The position numbers and the translations under genes are program-made. A stretch of DNA of 64,000 bases from Dysgonomonadaceae bacterium zrk40. GTDB taxonomy: Bacteria > Bacteroidota > Bacteroidia > Bacteroidales > Dysgonomonadaceae. The notes beneath the pieces were generated by a model. The model was not told the origin of the DNA and did not search any database. It saw only the letters and a program-made list of their open reading frames with translations. Location: the NCBI GenBank assembly GCA_016916535.1, contig CP070276.1:1054001-1118000 (forward strand), read 5' to 3'. Shown piece after piece: positions 1 through 9,130 of the stretch (its first letter is position 1; the number at the start of each line of letters is the position of its first letter).

Positions 1-759
1 TTCGTTCCAGCCGCCGATGTTGTAGGTCTCTCCCACCCTTCCACGGTGAAAGATCAGATCAATAGCAGCTGCATGATCTTCCACGTAGAGCCAGTCGCGA
101 ACGTTCTCACCCTTGCCGTAGACCGGCAGCGATTTGTTTTCCCGTATATTCCGGATGAAGAGGGGTATCAGTTTCTCAGGGAATTGATTGGGGCCGTAGT
201 TGTTGGAGCAGTTGGAGATTACCACCGGCAACCTGTAGGTGTCGTGGTAAGCACGCACGAAATGGTCGGACGACGCTTTTGAAGCGGAATAGGGGCTATG
301 TGGCTCATAGCGGCTTTCCTCGGTAAAGAATCCTTCCCCCAGGGGCAAGGCACCATAGACCTCATCGGTAGAGACATGATAAAAGAGTCTATCGTGATGT
401 TGGTCTCCCCACTGTTCACGTGCCGCCTGCAACAGGTTAAGCGTACCCATCACATTGGTGCGTGCAAAGGAGAAGGGATCGGTGATTGAGCGGTCCACAT
501 GGCTTTCCGCAGCGAGGTGAATCACCCCTTCCACCTCATGTTGCGAAAAGAGTTTCCTCATCTGCTCAAAATCACAGATATCAGCCTGCAAAAAGAGGTA
601 GTTGGGTTTGTCAGCCACATCTTCCAGGTTTGAGAGGTTACCGGCATAGGTGAGCAGGTCGAGGTTGATGATCCGGGTACCCGGATAATGGTTTACGAAA
701 CGGCGAACCAAATGTGAACCGATAAAACCGGCTCCTCCCGTGATTAAAATAGTCTTCAT
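1..759 (-). CDS. rfbB: dTDP-glucose 4,6-dehydratase (3' end outside window)
   Basis: Second enzyme of dTDP-rhamnose synthesis; it converts dTDP-glucose to dTDP-4-keto-6-deoxyglucose in the cytoplasm. Translation of the minus strand from the ATG at 757-759 gives 253 residues with the Rossmann motif GGAGFIG at the N-terminus, the STDEVYG active-site segment and the YSASKASSDH Tyr-x3-Lys motif of extended short-chain dehydrogenases. The frame stays open to base 1, so the last third lies outside the window. Its ATG overlaps the rfbC stop as ATGA, so the two are probably translationally coupled. Identity is secure from the motifs and from rfbC and rfbA upstream. Confidence 0.95.
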   Translation of the reverse strand, partial: MKTILITGGAGFIGSHLVRRFVNHYPGTRIINLDLLTYAGNLSNLEDVADKPNYLFLQADICDFEQMRKLFSQHEVEGVIHLAAESHVDRSITDPFSFARTNVMGTLNLLQAAREQWGDQHHDRLFYHVSTDEVYGALPLGEGFFTEESRYEPHSPYSASKASSDHFVRAYHDTYRLPVVISNCSNNYGPNQFPEKLIPLFIRNIRENKSLPVYGKGENVRDWLYVEDHAAAIDLIFHRGRVGETYNIGGWNE

Positions 760-1292
760 AGCAGTGGGTTGTTTTTGTCTTTCTCAGAGAGGATGATGTC
801 CTCCCGCGGCAGCATCCAATCGATGGCAAGCTTCGGATCATCCCACCTGATGGCACCTTCGTAGGGAGGTGCATAATAATTGTCACATTTATAATGAAAA
901 ATCACCTCTTCGCTCAGCACAGCGAAGCCATGAGCAAAACCACGCGGGATGAAGAGCTGTCGCTTGTTCTCTCCCGACAGCTCCGTGGATACATACTGAC
1001 CAAAGGTGGGTGACCCTTCACGGATGTCAACAGCAACATCCAGTACACGGCCGGTGATCACCCTCACAAGCTTGGCCTGCTCATACGGGGCCCGCTGAAA
1101 GTGAAGCCCTCTCACCACACCATACTTTGATTTGCTCTCATTATCCTGCACAAAGCTTGTCTGACAGACCTTCTCCTCAAATTCTCTTTGTGAGTATGAC
1201 TCAAAGAAGTAACCCCGCTCATCGCCAAATACCCTGGGTTCGATGATCAGTACTCCTTCAATATTTGTTTTATGTATTTTCATTGTCTGCAA
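756..1292 (-). CDS. rfbC: dTDP-4-dehydrorhamnose 3,5-epimerase
   Basis: Epimerises dTDP-4-keto-6-deoxyglucose at C3 and C5 in dTDP-rhamnose synthesis. The 178-residue protein has the normal family length, the cupin-fold segment GLHFQRAPYEQAKLVRV and the RGFAHGFAVL motif. The start is uncertain: the family usually begins MKxx, which favours the internal ATG at 1283 (MKIHKTNIEG) over 1292. It lies downstream of rfbA, and its stop overlaps the rfbB start. No rfbD (the final reductase) sits between these genes; it may follow rfbB outside the window or be elsewhere. Confidence 0.95.
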   Translation of the reverse strand: MQTMKIHKTNIEGVLIIEPRVFGDERGYFFESYSQREFEEKVCQTSFVQDNESKSKYGVVRGLHFQRAPYEQAKLVRVITGRVLDVAVDIREGSPTFGQYVSTELSGENKRQLFIPRGFAHGFAVLSEEVIFHYKCDNYYAPPYEGAIRWDDPKLAIDWMLPREDIILSEKDKNNPLL

Positions 1293-1389
1293 TCTACAAT
1301 CTGCTATCAGCCGTCAGCAAAGTGCTTTCAGCTTGTTCAACATTAATCCGGAATCTATCTTTTGGCAAGTGATTACCCAATAAAAAAAA

Positions 1390-2277
1390 TCACAACCTGG
1401 TGTCGATCAACTGGAGCAGGTATTGACCATACTGGTTTTTCTTCATTGGTTCGGCAATGCGTTCCAGATTTTCGTCAGTGATCCACCCATTGTTCCAGGC
1501 AATCTCTTCGAGGCAGGCGATCTTCAACCCCTGACGTTTCTCCAGCACCTCAATAAAGGTGGAAGCCTCCGCCAGCGAATCGTGCGTTCCGGTATCCAGC
1601 CAGGCAAAGCCCCTGCCGAAGCGCTGCAAGAGCAACTCTCCCTTTTCCAGGTAAGCCTGGTTTACAGAGGTGATCTCCAGCTCCCCCCGGGCAGATGGTC
1701 TCACAGCAGCAGCAATCTCCACCACACTGTTGGGGTAAAAATAGAGCCCTGTCACAGCCCAGTTTGATTTGGGTGACAGAGGCTTCTCTTCGATACCCAG
1801 CACCTCACCGCGGTCGTTGAAATGTGCCACGCCATAACGTTCAGGAGACTGCACGTAATATCCGAACACGGTAGCCTTATTGTTCTCCTCGGCATCGAGG
1901 GCAGCCTTGCGTAACATGGAGGGAAAGCCCTGTCCATAGAAGATATTGTCTCCCAGCACGAGGCATACTGCATCCTTTCCGATGAACGAGCGGCCAATCA
2001 GGAAGGCTTGTGCCAATCCGTCGGGAGAGGGTTGTTCCGCGTAGGAGAATTGGAGACCACAATCAGATCCGTCACCCAGCAAGCGCTGGAATGAGGGCAG
2101 GTCGGCCGGTGTGGAGATGATCAGTATCTCGCGGATACCGGCCAGCATCAGTGCCGAGATGGGATAGTAAATCATCGGTTTGTCGAAGACGGGTAAGAGT
2201 TGCTTGGAAACACCCTTGGTGATCGGATAGAGCCGCGTACCAGATCCTCCTGCCAATACAATGCCTTTCATAATCAA
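1390..2277 (-). CDS. rfbA: Glucose-1-phosphate thymidylyltransferase
   Basis: Makes dTDP-glucose from dTTP and glucose-1-phosphate, the entry step to dTDP-rhamnose. The nucleotidyltransferase signature [18 protein letters not shown] lies at the N-terminus, followed by [10 protein letters not shown] and the LGDNIFYG motif. Length (295 residues) is normal for RmlA. The likely start is the second Met (MKGIVLAGG, near 2271). The 97-bp gap to rfbC holds simple repeated words (caatctacaatctgctatcagc) and no gene. It is the first rfb gene after trmD on the same strand. Confidence 0.96.
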   Translation of the reverse strand: MIMKGIVLAGGSGTRLYPITKGVSKQLLPVFDKPMIYYPISALMLAGIREILIISTPADLPSFQRLLGDGSDCGLQFSYAEQPSPDGLAQAFLIGRSFIGKDAVCLVLGDNIFYGQGFPSMLRKAALDAEENNKATVFGYYVQSPERYGVAHFNDRGEVLGIEEKPLSPKSNWAVTGLYFYPNSVVEIAAAVRPSARGELEITSVNQAYLEKGELLLQRFGRGFAWLDTGTHDSLAEASTFIEVLEKRQGLKIACLEEIAWNNGWITDENLERIAEPMKKNQYGQYLLQLIDTRL

Positions 2278-2328
2278 TTCCTTGTTACAATTCGTGCTGT
2301 AAAGGTAATCAAAAGAACGTGTAATTTG

Positions 2329-3009
2329 TTATCCATGACCCGGCAAATCGGGACGTAAACGACGAGTGCGTTCCACCGACTGCTCCAGACGCCATTCCTG
2401 AATCTTTCGCTCATGTCCTGAGAGCAACACATCTGGCACCCTCCACCCCTTATACTCGGCAGGGCGTGTATACACCGGCGGTGCCAGCAGCCCATCTTGA
2501 AAAGAGTCGGAGAGAGCCGATTGCTCATCGCCAATCACGCCGGGGATGAGACGCACCACTGCATCGGCAATCATGGCGGCAGCCAGTTCTCCGCCTGTAA
2601 GTACGAAATCACCTATTGATATCTCACGTGTGATCAGATGCTCCCTCACCCGGTAATCGATCCCCTTGTAGTGACCGCAAAGGATGATGATATTTTGTTT
2701 CAGCGACAGCTCGTTAGCTATCGACTGGGTGAATTGCTCACCATCGGGAGTGGTGAAGATCACCTCATCGTAGTCCCGTTCTGATTTCAGGTGGGAGATG
2801 GCCCGGTCAATCGGTTCTATCTGCAACACCATTCCAGCCTCCCCGCCAAAAGGGTAGTCGTCTACCCGGCGGTGTTTGTCTAGCGTATAATCACGCAGGT
2901 TGTGCAGCTCAAACTGAGCCAATCCTTTTTCCTGCGACCTCTTCAGGATACTGGTATGTAGAGCTCCCTGAATCATCTCAGGCAGCACGGTGATAATGTC
3001 AATTCTCAT
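2329..3009 (-). CDS. trmD: tRNA (guanine-N1-)-methyltransferase
   Basis: Methylates G37 of tRNAs with SAM, which prevents +1 frameshifting. The 226-residue protein starts [12 protein letters not shown] and has the SPOUT knot segments [12 protein letters not shown] and [14 protein letters not shown] typical of TrmD. In many bacteria trmD sits with rpsP, rimM and rplS; here it is followed by rfbA about 50 bp downstream on the same strand, a different setting. A strong hairpin upstream separates it from the outer membrane protein gene. Confidence 0.96.
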   Translation of the reverse strand: MRIDIITVLPEMIQGALHTSILKRSQEKGLAQFELHNLRDYTLDKHRRVDDYPFGGEAGMVLQIEPIDRAISHLKSERDYDEVIFTTPDGEQFTQSIANELSLKQNIIILCGHYKGIDYRVREHLITREISIGDFVLTGGELAAAMIADAVVRLIPGVIGDEQSALSDSFQDGLLAPPVYTRPAEYKGWRVPDVLLSGHERKIQEWRLEQSVERTRRLRPDLPGHG

Positions 3010-3023
3010 TTGTCCAATGATAA

Positions 3024-3055
3024 AAGGCTGTTCTCTTCTCCGAAAGAACAGCCTT
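3024..3055 (-). terminator. Rho-independent terminator after the TonB-receptor-like gene
   Basis: A perfect 11-bp inverted repeat (AAGGCTGTTCT / AGAACAGCCTT) with a 10-base loop. On the minus strand it is followed by a short T run (TTTTA). It lies 30 bp after the stop of the receptor gene and just before trmD, so it should end the receptor transcript. Confidence 0.8.
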
Positions 3056-3085
3056 CAAATATAGCATTTTTCTTTCAATAACACA

Positions 3086-5578
3086 TCACTCTCCTGAAAC
3101 TGTTCCTGAAGCAGCCTGCTGGGTATTACTTTCCCCCTCCATCACATCATCGTTCACGATGCCGCGCTGTACACGTCTCATGGAAGATTTCAGTTCACCG
3201 AAGCGGTAGGTTACACTCAGCCTCAGGTTGCGCATCGGCTGGTAATTGAGGCTCTCCTGACGGAAACCGGGGCCGGTAGTGGTACTGGTCATTTTCTGCG
3301 ACTTGGAGAGGAAATTCTGAACATTCAGTGAAAGGTCGAGCTTGTTGTTGAACATGCTCTTCATCACGCTGAATGAGTAGAAATAGTAGGGAGACTGATC
3401 GGTCTGAAGCTGCACCTGGTTCAGGAATATACCACTGTTGGCTCCCAGCCTCAGATCCTTGGGTAATGTCCATGAGAAACCGCCATAAGCGCGTCCTGAG
3501 AGGCCACTGTTACGCAGCTGATCGTTCTCAGTACTCTGGATATCGGTATAACTGACTCCCCCGTTCAGGTAGGTGCGAATTACAGGTGTGGGGGTCCAGC
3601 TAACGTAGAGGTTGGTACCCACCATCTGGTTGCGGCCGATATTGGCGTAGGTATTGTGTGTCACCCCATCGCGCCTGAAACTCTCATTACTGCTGTTGGG
3701 ATCACCCGGGGGGATGAAGCTGTAGCGTGTCACGGCATTGCGTGTGAAAGCATAGCTGACAGTCGCGTTGAAGTTGATCTTTTGCGAAAAAGAGCCATAA
3801 TTGATGTTGAAATTATGTTGTTGCTCGCCATCCAGCTCCGGATTTCCGTAACTGATGTTGTTGGGATCCATATCGTCGATGTAGGGATTTAGATACCAGA
3901 TGCCGGGACGGGAGATGCGCATGTTGTAACCACCGCGGAGTGTCTGTGTCATCCCCAATTGGTAGGAGAAGGTCAACGAGGGCACCAGGTCGAAGAAAGA
4001 AGTGTGTATGATGGTATCCAGGTCGTTGTTCATGTAATGAATCTCCTGATTGGTATTTTCACCACGCAGACCTACCTTCAACCCCATTTTACCCTGCCGG
4101 TAGGCATAACCGGCATATCCCGAGGTGATGCGCTGCAGGTGATCGAGGTCGTTTAGCCTGCCTGGATCAGGCATCCAGTCACCACTCCCCAAATAATAAG
4201 AATGATCTCCCCGGCTGCTGTTGTCTCTGAATATATACTTTAATCCTGCTTCAATATTGTGTTTGCCGTTAAGCGGGTTCACGTAATCCAACTGACCGGT
4301 ATACTCACTCCCACCGGCATTGTTCTCGCTTCTCTGTTTATACCCATTTGGATAATAGAAGTCACCCTTCACGTCGTTGTACGCACTTTCATATTCACTG
4401 TCGTTGGGGTCATGCTCCAAGCGGTAAGAGAGCGTAAGCAACTCTCCCTTTCTCTTGAAGTTTCTCTGGTAATCGGCAGCAAGGTTCAATCCCCCAAACT
4501 GAGAGATGCTGTTGCTCCGTGACTGATAGCTGTAGTTACGACTACCTTGGGAAACAGCATCCTGCACGGAAAGGGAGTTGAATTTACCTCCGAAACGGGA
4601 GAGAGAGAGATTGAACAGGTTTGCTGTATCGGGTTCATAGCTGAGTGCAGTGGTAAAGAACAGTCCACCCCCATCACTCTCACTACTTCCTTTTTGGGTC
4701 AGGTTATTCTGCGGGTTGAACTCCTCACGGTAAAATTCCGACTCTGAAACAGGTTGAGCATGTTGAAAATAGGAGGCATTACCGGTGAAACCCACCTTAC
4801 CATACTTGGTAGCCAGGTATGCATTGCCGCCATAGCCACCAAAGGTATTGCCGTTGGCACCAACGGAGCCGGTATAGCCATCATCCACCCGTTTGTCGGT
4901 GATGATATTGATGATTCCTCCCACTCCTTCGGCATCATACTTCGCCCCGGGATCTGTGATCACCTCCACATCCTTGATACTGCTGGCAGGCATACTCTTC
5001 AACACCTGTGCAGGATTGGATGAGATCATGTTGGAAGGTTTACCGTTGAGGTAGATCTTGAAGTTGGAAGAACCTTTCAGCTGAATGTTCTCCTCCCCGT
5101 CGATGGTGACAAGGGGCACTTTACGTAACAGGTCCAACACATTGGAAGTAGAGGCTTCAGGGTCATCCTTGGCACTATAGGTGAGCTTATCGATATCAAC
5201 CTTCACCAGCGGTGCCTGGGCTGTCACGCTCAGCTCATCCAGCAGCCTGCTGCTCTCACTCATTGCAATCACTCCCATGTCGAAGGGATCCTGTGATGCG
5301 GCAACCTCCGCCTTCTTCACGGCTTCAGCCATGCCTACAAAATGAAAAGTGAAGATATAACTTCCTGGGCTCAATGTTGTTGTAAAAGTTCCTGTCTCAT
5401 CGGTAGCCATCTTACGAATTACGTTGGTGGGCATATCTTCCCTGGCAACAGAGATGGTGGCATAGGGTAGAGCTGCATTGTCTGCTTCCGCCACCAGCTT
5501 TCCTTTAACAGTAACGGAATCAGCATATGAGAAGGCTGCTAATAGATGAAGCAGGATAAGAATAATTGTTTGTTTCAT
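3086..5578 (-). CDS. TonB-dependent-receptor-like outer membrane beta-barrel protein
   Basis: An 830-residue outer membrane protein with a signal peptide (about residues 1-19, cleaved near SYADS). Next come a carboxypeptidase-regulatory-like beta domain (about 22-110), a plug domain (about 120-230, with the segment DVEVITDPGAKYDAEGVGGIINI) and a long barrel with alternating aromatic strands. The layout matches the OMP_b-brl_3 group of Bacteroidetes receptors. There is no SusD partner, transporter or regulator next to it, so the substrate cannot be inferred. It stands alone between the lysO genes (divergent) and its own terminator. Confidence 0.85.
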   Translation of the reverse strand: MKQTIILILLHLLAAFSYADSVTVKGKLVAEADNAALPYATISVAREDMPTNVIRKMATDETGTFTTTLSPGSYIFTFHFVGMAEAVKKAEVAASQDPFDMGVIAMSESSRLLDELSVTAQAPLVKVDIDKLTYSAKDDPEASTSNVLDLLRKVPLVTIDGEENIQLKGSSNFKIYLNGKPSNMISSNPAQVLKSMPASSIKDVEVITDPGAKYDAEGVGGIINIITDKRVDDGYTGSVGANGNTFGGYGGNAYLATKYGKVGFTGNASYFQHAQPVSESEFYREEFNPQNNLTQKGSSESDGGGLFFTTALSYEPDTANLFNLSLSRFGGKFNSLSVQDAVSQGSRNYSYQSRSNSISQFGGLNLAADYQRNFKRKGELLTLSYRLEHDPNDSEYESAYNDVKGDFYYPNGYKQRSENNAGGSEYTGQLDYVNPLNGKHNIEAGLKYIFRDNSSRGDHSYYLGSGDWMPDPGRLNDLDHLQRITSGYAGYAYRQGKMGLKVGLRGENTNQEIHYMNNDLDTIIHTSFFDLVPSLTFSYQLGMTQTLRGGYNMRISRPGIWYLNPYIDDMDPNNISYGNPELDGEQQHNFNINYGSFSQKINFNATVSYAFTRNAVTRYSFIPPGDPNSSNESFRRDGVTHNTYANIGRNQMVGTNLYVSWTPTPVIRTYLNGGVSYTDIQSTENDQLRNSGLSGRAYGGFSWTLPKDLRLGANSGIFLNQVQLQTDQSPYYFYSFSVMKSMFNNKLDLSLNVQNFLSKSQKMTSTTTGPGFRQESLNYQPMRNLRLSVTYRFGELKSSMRRVQRGIVNDDVMEGESNTQQAASGTVSGE

Positions 5579-5696
5579 TAAAAATTGATTTTTACGTATC
5601 GCAACAAAGGGTTAAAAGTACATATTAAATCGTAAATAGGACAACCATTAAAGATGAGTGTTACGAATAATTAGTAAAGAGCATCACATTTTTCAC

Positions 5697-5704
5697 TATT
5701 TTTG
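5697..5704 (+). promoter_or_regulatory. Bacteroidetes -7 promoter box before lysO
   Basis: TATTTTTG matches the Bacteroidetes consensus TAnnTTTG and lies 17 bp upstream of the LysO N-terminal gene. No clear TTTG -33 element was found at 19-21 bp spacing. Confidence 0.5.
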
Positions 5705-5721
5705 CAAAAACTCCGAAACCA

Positions 5722-6042
5722 ATGACAATCATCCCTGTATTTTTCTCTGTCCTGAGCGGCATCGCAGTAGGTTACCTGTTGCGCCAAAAGAAGGTTGTAA
5801 AAAAAACCGGGATGTTGCTCAACCTGGTGATCATGTTGCTACTGCTCTTTCTGGGCATTGCGGTGGGCAGTAACCGGGAGGTGGTAACAAGGTTTGCTTC
5901 CATCGGCCTGGAGGCGCTGCTGCTGACCCTGGGCGGTACGCTGGGAAGCCTCATCGCTGCAGGTTGGTTATACAAAAAAGCGTTTCACAGTCGTAATGAG
6001 GTATCACTTCAATCGAAAAAAAACACCCGAGCAAAGAGATGA
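5722..6042 (+). CDS. LysO-type transporter, N-terminal half
   Basis: A 106-residue membrane protein with about three hydrophobic segments and the GxxxGxLLRQKKVVKKTGMLL stretch of the N-terminal DUF340/LysO region. In Enterobacteria LysO (YbjE) is one polypeptide that exports lysine across the inner membrane. Here the N-terminal and C-terminal halves are separate genes overlapping by 4 bp (stop and ATG share ATGA), so they are probably translated together and form one transporter. Lysine as the substrate is known for the family, not shown here. Confidence 0.75.
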   Translation: MTIIPVFFSVLSGIAVGYLLRQKKVVKKTGMLLNLVIMLLLLFLGIAVGSNREVVTRFASIGLEALLLTLGGTLGSLIAAGWLYKKAFHSRNEVSLQSKKNTRAKR

Positions 6043-6641
6043 AACAGACGATACTCTATCTGCTTCTTTTTACTGTCGGTGTGATAGCAGCAATCACAGG
6101 AGTGCTACCGGAAGCCTTGCTGGATGATCGCATCTCAAAAGGGATCCTCTACCTGTTGCTTTTCCTTGCAGGAATACTGATCGGTTCCGGCAGGAACATG
6201 TTCAGGGTGTTGGGACGTTATGGAATCAAGATCATGCTGTTGCCGCTGGGCACCACCCTCGGCACCTTCGCCGGGGTATCACTCATCAGCCTGATACTGC
6301 CTGATCGGAGCCTTACAGACTGCCTGAGCGTGGGAGCAGGATTCGCCTACTATTCTCTCTCCAGCATCCTGATTACTGAATTCAGAGGTGCAGAGCTGGG
6401 GACGGTAGCGCTCCTGGCGAACATAATGCGTGAGTTCAGCGTTCTTGTTTTTGCTCCCTGGATGGTACGATATTTCGGACCGTTGGCACCCATCTCAGCG
6501 GGAGGTGCCACCACCATGGACACCACCCTGCCCTTTATTACCCGCTACTCCGGTGAACCATACGTCGTGGTAGCGCTCTTTCACGGCATGGTGATCGATT
6601 TCACTGTTCCGCTCTGGGTATCGCTATTCCTGAGTCTGTAA
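6039..6641 (+). CDS. LysO-type lysine exporter, C-terminal half
   Basis: A 200-residue protein with six or so hydrophobic segments. It carries the family features: SVGAGFAYYSLSSILI, the EFRGAELGTVALLANIMRE stretch and GGATTMDTTLP near the C-terminus. The last holds polar and acidic residues typical of the transport site in DUF340 proteins. It starts inside the stop of the N-terminal gene. Together the two ORFs match one full-length LysO. The metallophosphoesterase follows 13 bp downstream. Confidence 0.8.
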   Translation: MKQTILYLLLFTVGVIAAITGVLPEALLDDRISKGILYLLLFLAGILIGSGRNMFRVLGRYGIKIMLLPLGTTLGTFAGVSLISLILPDRSLTDCLSVGAGFAYYSLSSILITEFRGAELGTVALLANIMREFSVLVFAPWMVRYFGPLAPISAGGATTMDTTLPFITRYSGEPYVVVALFHGMVIDFTVPLWVSLFLSL

Positions 6642-6654
6642 CCCATATGACGAA

Positions 6655-7794
6655 ATGCTTATGCGTGCACTGATCAACGCTTTCATCATTCACCTCACCC
6701 TCAACCTCTTGGTTTTCCTGAAGGGATGGCATGTCTTTGAAGGAAAAAAAGCAGCACGGATTATTTTATCGATTCTGTTTGCTGCGGAGCTGCTGTTCTA
6801 CGTCACAGGCTTTTTCCTCTACCGCCATCTACCTGAGCCGTTGGTACAACTGATACGGGTGACAGGCACCAGCTGGATGCTCTTCCTGCTATACAGCGGA
6901 GGGCTCTGGCTGATCATCGACCTGGTCACACTGATCTTCCTCCACCAATTGCACCGTCCCCTCACCTCCATGCGCAACTGGCCTCCCAGAAGAAAGAGAC
7001 TGCTCTTCCTCCTACCGGTACTAGCGGTGGCACTCATCTTGGCACATGGCCGATACCGCTTCATGCACCCCGTGGTGCAACAGGTTCCTGTCACAGTCCA
7101 CAAGAAAGCGGGGAATCATGACTCGCTGCGCATCGTCGTAGCTGGGGACATGCACCTTGGCTGGATGATTGACCGCAACCACACCCGTCGATTCGTGGAT
7201 CTGATCATGGCACAACAAGCCGATATGATCCTTTTCGTGGGTGACATCTTCGACTCACAGATCGAGCCGATACTACAGCAGGGGATGGATCAGGAACTCC
7301 GGCGGCTTACTGCTCCCCTAGGCGTTTTCACCTGTACCGGCAACCACGAGTACCGTTACGACAGTGAAGAAAAGATCTCATTGTTGAATGATGTGGGAAT
7401 CTCTGTGCTGCGCGACAGTGCGGTGTTGATCGACAGCGCTTTCTACCTGGTAGGGCGCGAGGATAAAGTGATCGCCCATCGCAAGCAGACCGCGGAATTA
7501 CTGGCCAATTCGGGGTTAGACCACACAAAGCCGGTGATCCTGCTCAATCACACACCGGATAACCTGGACGAGGAGGCCGATGCAGGCATTGACATTGCAC
7601 TGTACGGACACACACACCATGGCCAGGCTTTTCCGGGCAATCTCATTACAGAATGGATCTTCGAAGTGGCACACGGCTACAAGAAAAAAGGTGACACACA
7701 TATCTATGTCACCTCAGGTCTTGGGTTGGTCGGCCCCCAGTATCGTGTGGGTACTCAATCGGAGATTGCCCTCCTTAGAGTACGTTTCGAATGA
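6655..7794 (+). CDS. Membrane-anchored metallophosphoesterase
   Basis: A calcineurin-like phosphoesterase of the YkuE/YaeI type. Residues about 1-145 contain about four membrane segments; the catalytic domain follows with GDMHLG, VGDIFDS, GNHEYRY, LLNHTPDN and YGHTHHGQ. These supply the full set of Asp, Asn and His metal ligands. Relatives act on lipid-linked or nucleotide phosphates; the substrate here is unknown. The start could be the first ATG (6655) or the Met two codons on (6661). It is probably cotranscribed with the LysO pair. Confidence 0.85.
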   Translation: MLMRALINAFIIHLTLNLLVFLKGWHVFEGKKAARIILSILFAAELLFYVTGFFLYRHLPEPLVQLIRVTGTSWMLFLLYSGGLWLIIDLVTLIFLHQLHRPLTSMRNWPPRRKRLLFLLPVLAVALILAHGRYRFMHPVVQQVPVTVHKKAGNHDSLRIVVAGDMHLGWMIDRNHTRRFVDLIMAQQADMILFVGDIFDSQIEPILQQGMDQELRRLTAPLGVFTCTGNHEYRYDSEEKISLLNDVGISVLRDSAVLIDSAFYLVGREDKVIAHRKQTAELLANSGLDHTKPVILLNHTPDNLDEEADAGIDIALYGHTHHGQAFPGNLITEWIFEVAHGYKKKGDTHIYVTSGLGLVGPQYRVGTQSEIALLRVRFE

Positions 7795-7799
7795 TTTAC

Positions 7800-9104
7800 T
7801 TAAAGGTAATCGATTGCTTTCTCAAGATGCACCGAATGTGACCCCTTCAGCAGGATATAATGGTTGCTGATAGGCTCACTGCGTAGCATAGCTATCAACT
7901 CATCCACATCCCTGTAACAATGGAATCCGTCGGCAGCAGTTGTCCATTGAGCGAATGAATCGCCCACCAGATAAACCCTGTCGAAAGCCAGTTCCCTCAG
8001 GTAGTGAATCAGCTTTTGATGTTCCTCATCGCTCACCTCACCCAACTCTTTCATCTCTCCCAGAATTACCACCCGTGGCAAAGGTGAAGGAATGGAAGCA
8101 AAAAAACCAACCGATGCTTTCATGCTCGTTGGATTGGCATTATAGGCGTCGATGATCAGGTCGTTGCGATCGTTACGCCTGAACTGTGAACGATGGTTAC
8201 TTGGTTCATATGCCTCGAGCGCGCTGCTGATGTTCTCCGCATTGATACCAAAGAATTTGCATACAGCAACGGCAGCAATTGCGTTGTCAAAGTTATACTC
8301 ACCTACCAAACGGGTACGGACACGGAAGGAGCGATCGAAAAAACGCCAGTCGAACTCCATGAAGGGTGTGGCCTCGGCCAGTGTGCCGGAGGCAAAAAGT
8401 GACGGATCATCCCTGCCGTAGAGGATGCGATCCATCCCTTCCGAGAGATCATACAGAATCGCACTTTCCCTGTTCACGAACACTTTCCCCTCATGTGCAC
8501 GAAGGTAATCGTAAAGTTCACCCTTGGTGGCTACCAGCTTTTCGAACGAACCAAAGCCCTCCAGGTGAGCTTGCCCCACGTTGGTGATGAGTCCATAGTC
8601 GGGTTCGGCAATTTCGCACAATTCACGAATATCACCCGGATGGTTGGCGCCCATCTCCACTACTGCAATCTCATGTGAGCGGTTCATGGAGAGCAGGGTT
8701 AGCGGCACTCCGATATGGTTGTTGAAGTTGCCCTGGGTATAGGCCACTTTAAACTTGCGAGCAAGACCAACGGCAATAAGCTCCTTTGTGGTGGTCTTCC
8801 CGTTGGTACCGGTAATACCTACTACAGGTATCTTCAATTTGCGTCGGTGGTAAGTAGCCAACTGCTGGAGTGTAGCCAGCACATCATCGACCAGTATGAT
8901 CCGATCATTGGGAGTCATACCATCATTCCACTCATCAACAATTGCATAGGCACATCCTGACTCCAGTGCCTTCTCAGCAAAAAGATTCCCATTGAACCGC
9001 TCACCTTTCAGGGCAAAAAAGATGGAGTTCTTCTCACACATCCGCGAGTCGGTGGTCACCAACGGATAGCGCAGGAAGAGCGAATAAAGTTCAGTAATCT
9101 GCAT
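7800..9104 (-). CDS. murF: UDP-MurNAc-tripeptide--D-alanyl-D-alanine ligase
   Basis: Adds D-Ala-D-Ala to the UDP-MurNAc tripeptide, the last cytoplasmic step of the peptidoglycan precursor. The 434-residue protein has the Mur ligase ATP loop GITGTNGKTTTKE, the VEMGANHPGDI motif and the DAYNANPTSMKAS segment specific to MurF. Unlike in many bacteria it is not in a dcw cluster; the neighbours are a convergent phosphoesterase and an upstream peptidase gene. Confidence 0.96.
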   Translation of the reverse strand: MQITELYSLFLRYPLVTTDSRMCEKNSIFFALKGERFNGNLFAEKALESGCAYAIVDEWNDGMTPNDRIILVDDVLATLQQLATYHRRKLKIPVVGITGTNGKTTTKELIAVGLARKFKVAYTQGNFNNHIGVPLTLLSMNRSHEIAVVEMGANHPGDIRELCEIAEPDYGLITNVGQAHLEGFGSFEKLVATKGELYDYLRAHEGKVFVNRESAILYDLSEGMDRILYGRDDPSLFASGTLAEATPFMEFDWRFFDRSFRVRTRLVGEYNFDNAIAAVAVCKFFGINAENISSALEAYEPSNHRSQFRRNDRNDLIIDAYNANPTSMKASVGFFASIPSPLPRVVILGEMKELGEVSDEEHQKLIHYLRELAFDRVYLVGDSFAQWTTAADGFHCYRDVDELIAMLRSEPISNHYILLKGSHSVHLEKAIDYL

Positions 9105-9130
9105 ATCTCTTAAGGCTGATTGACGCTAAG

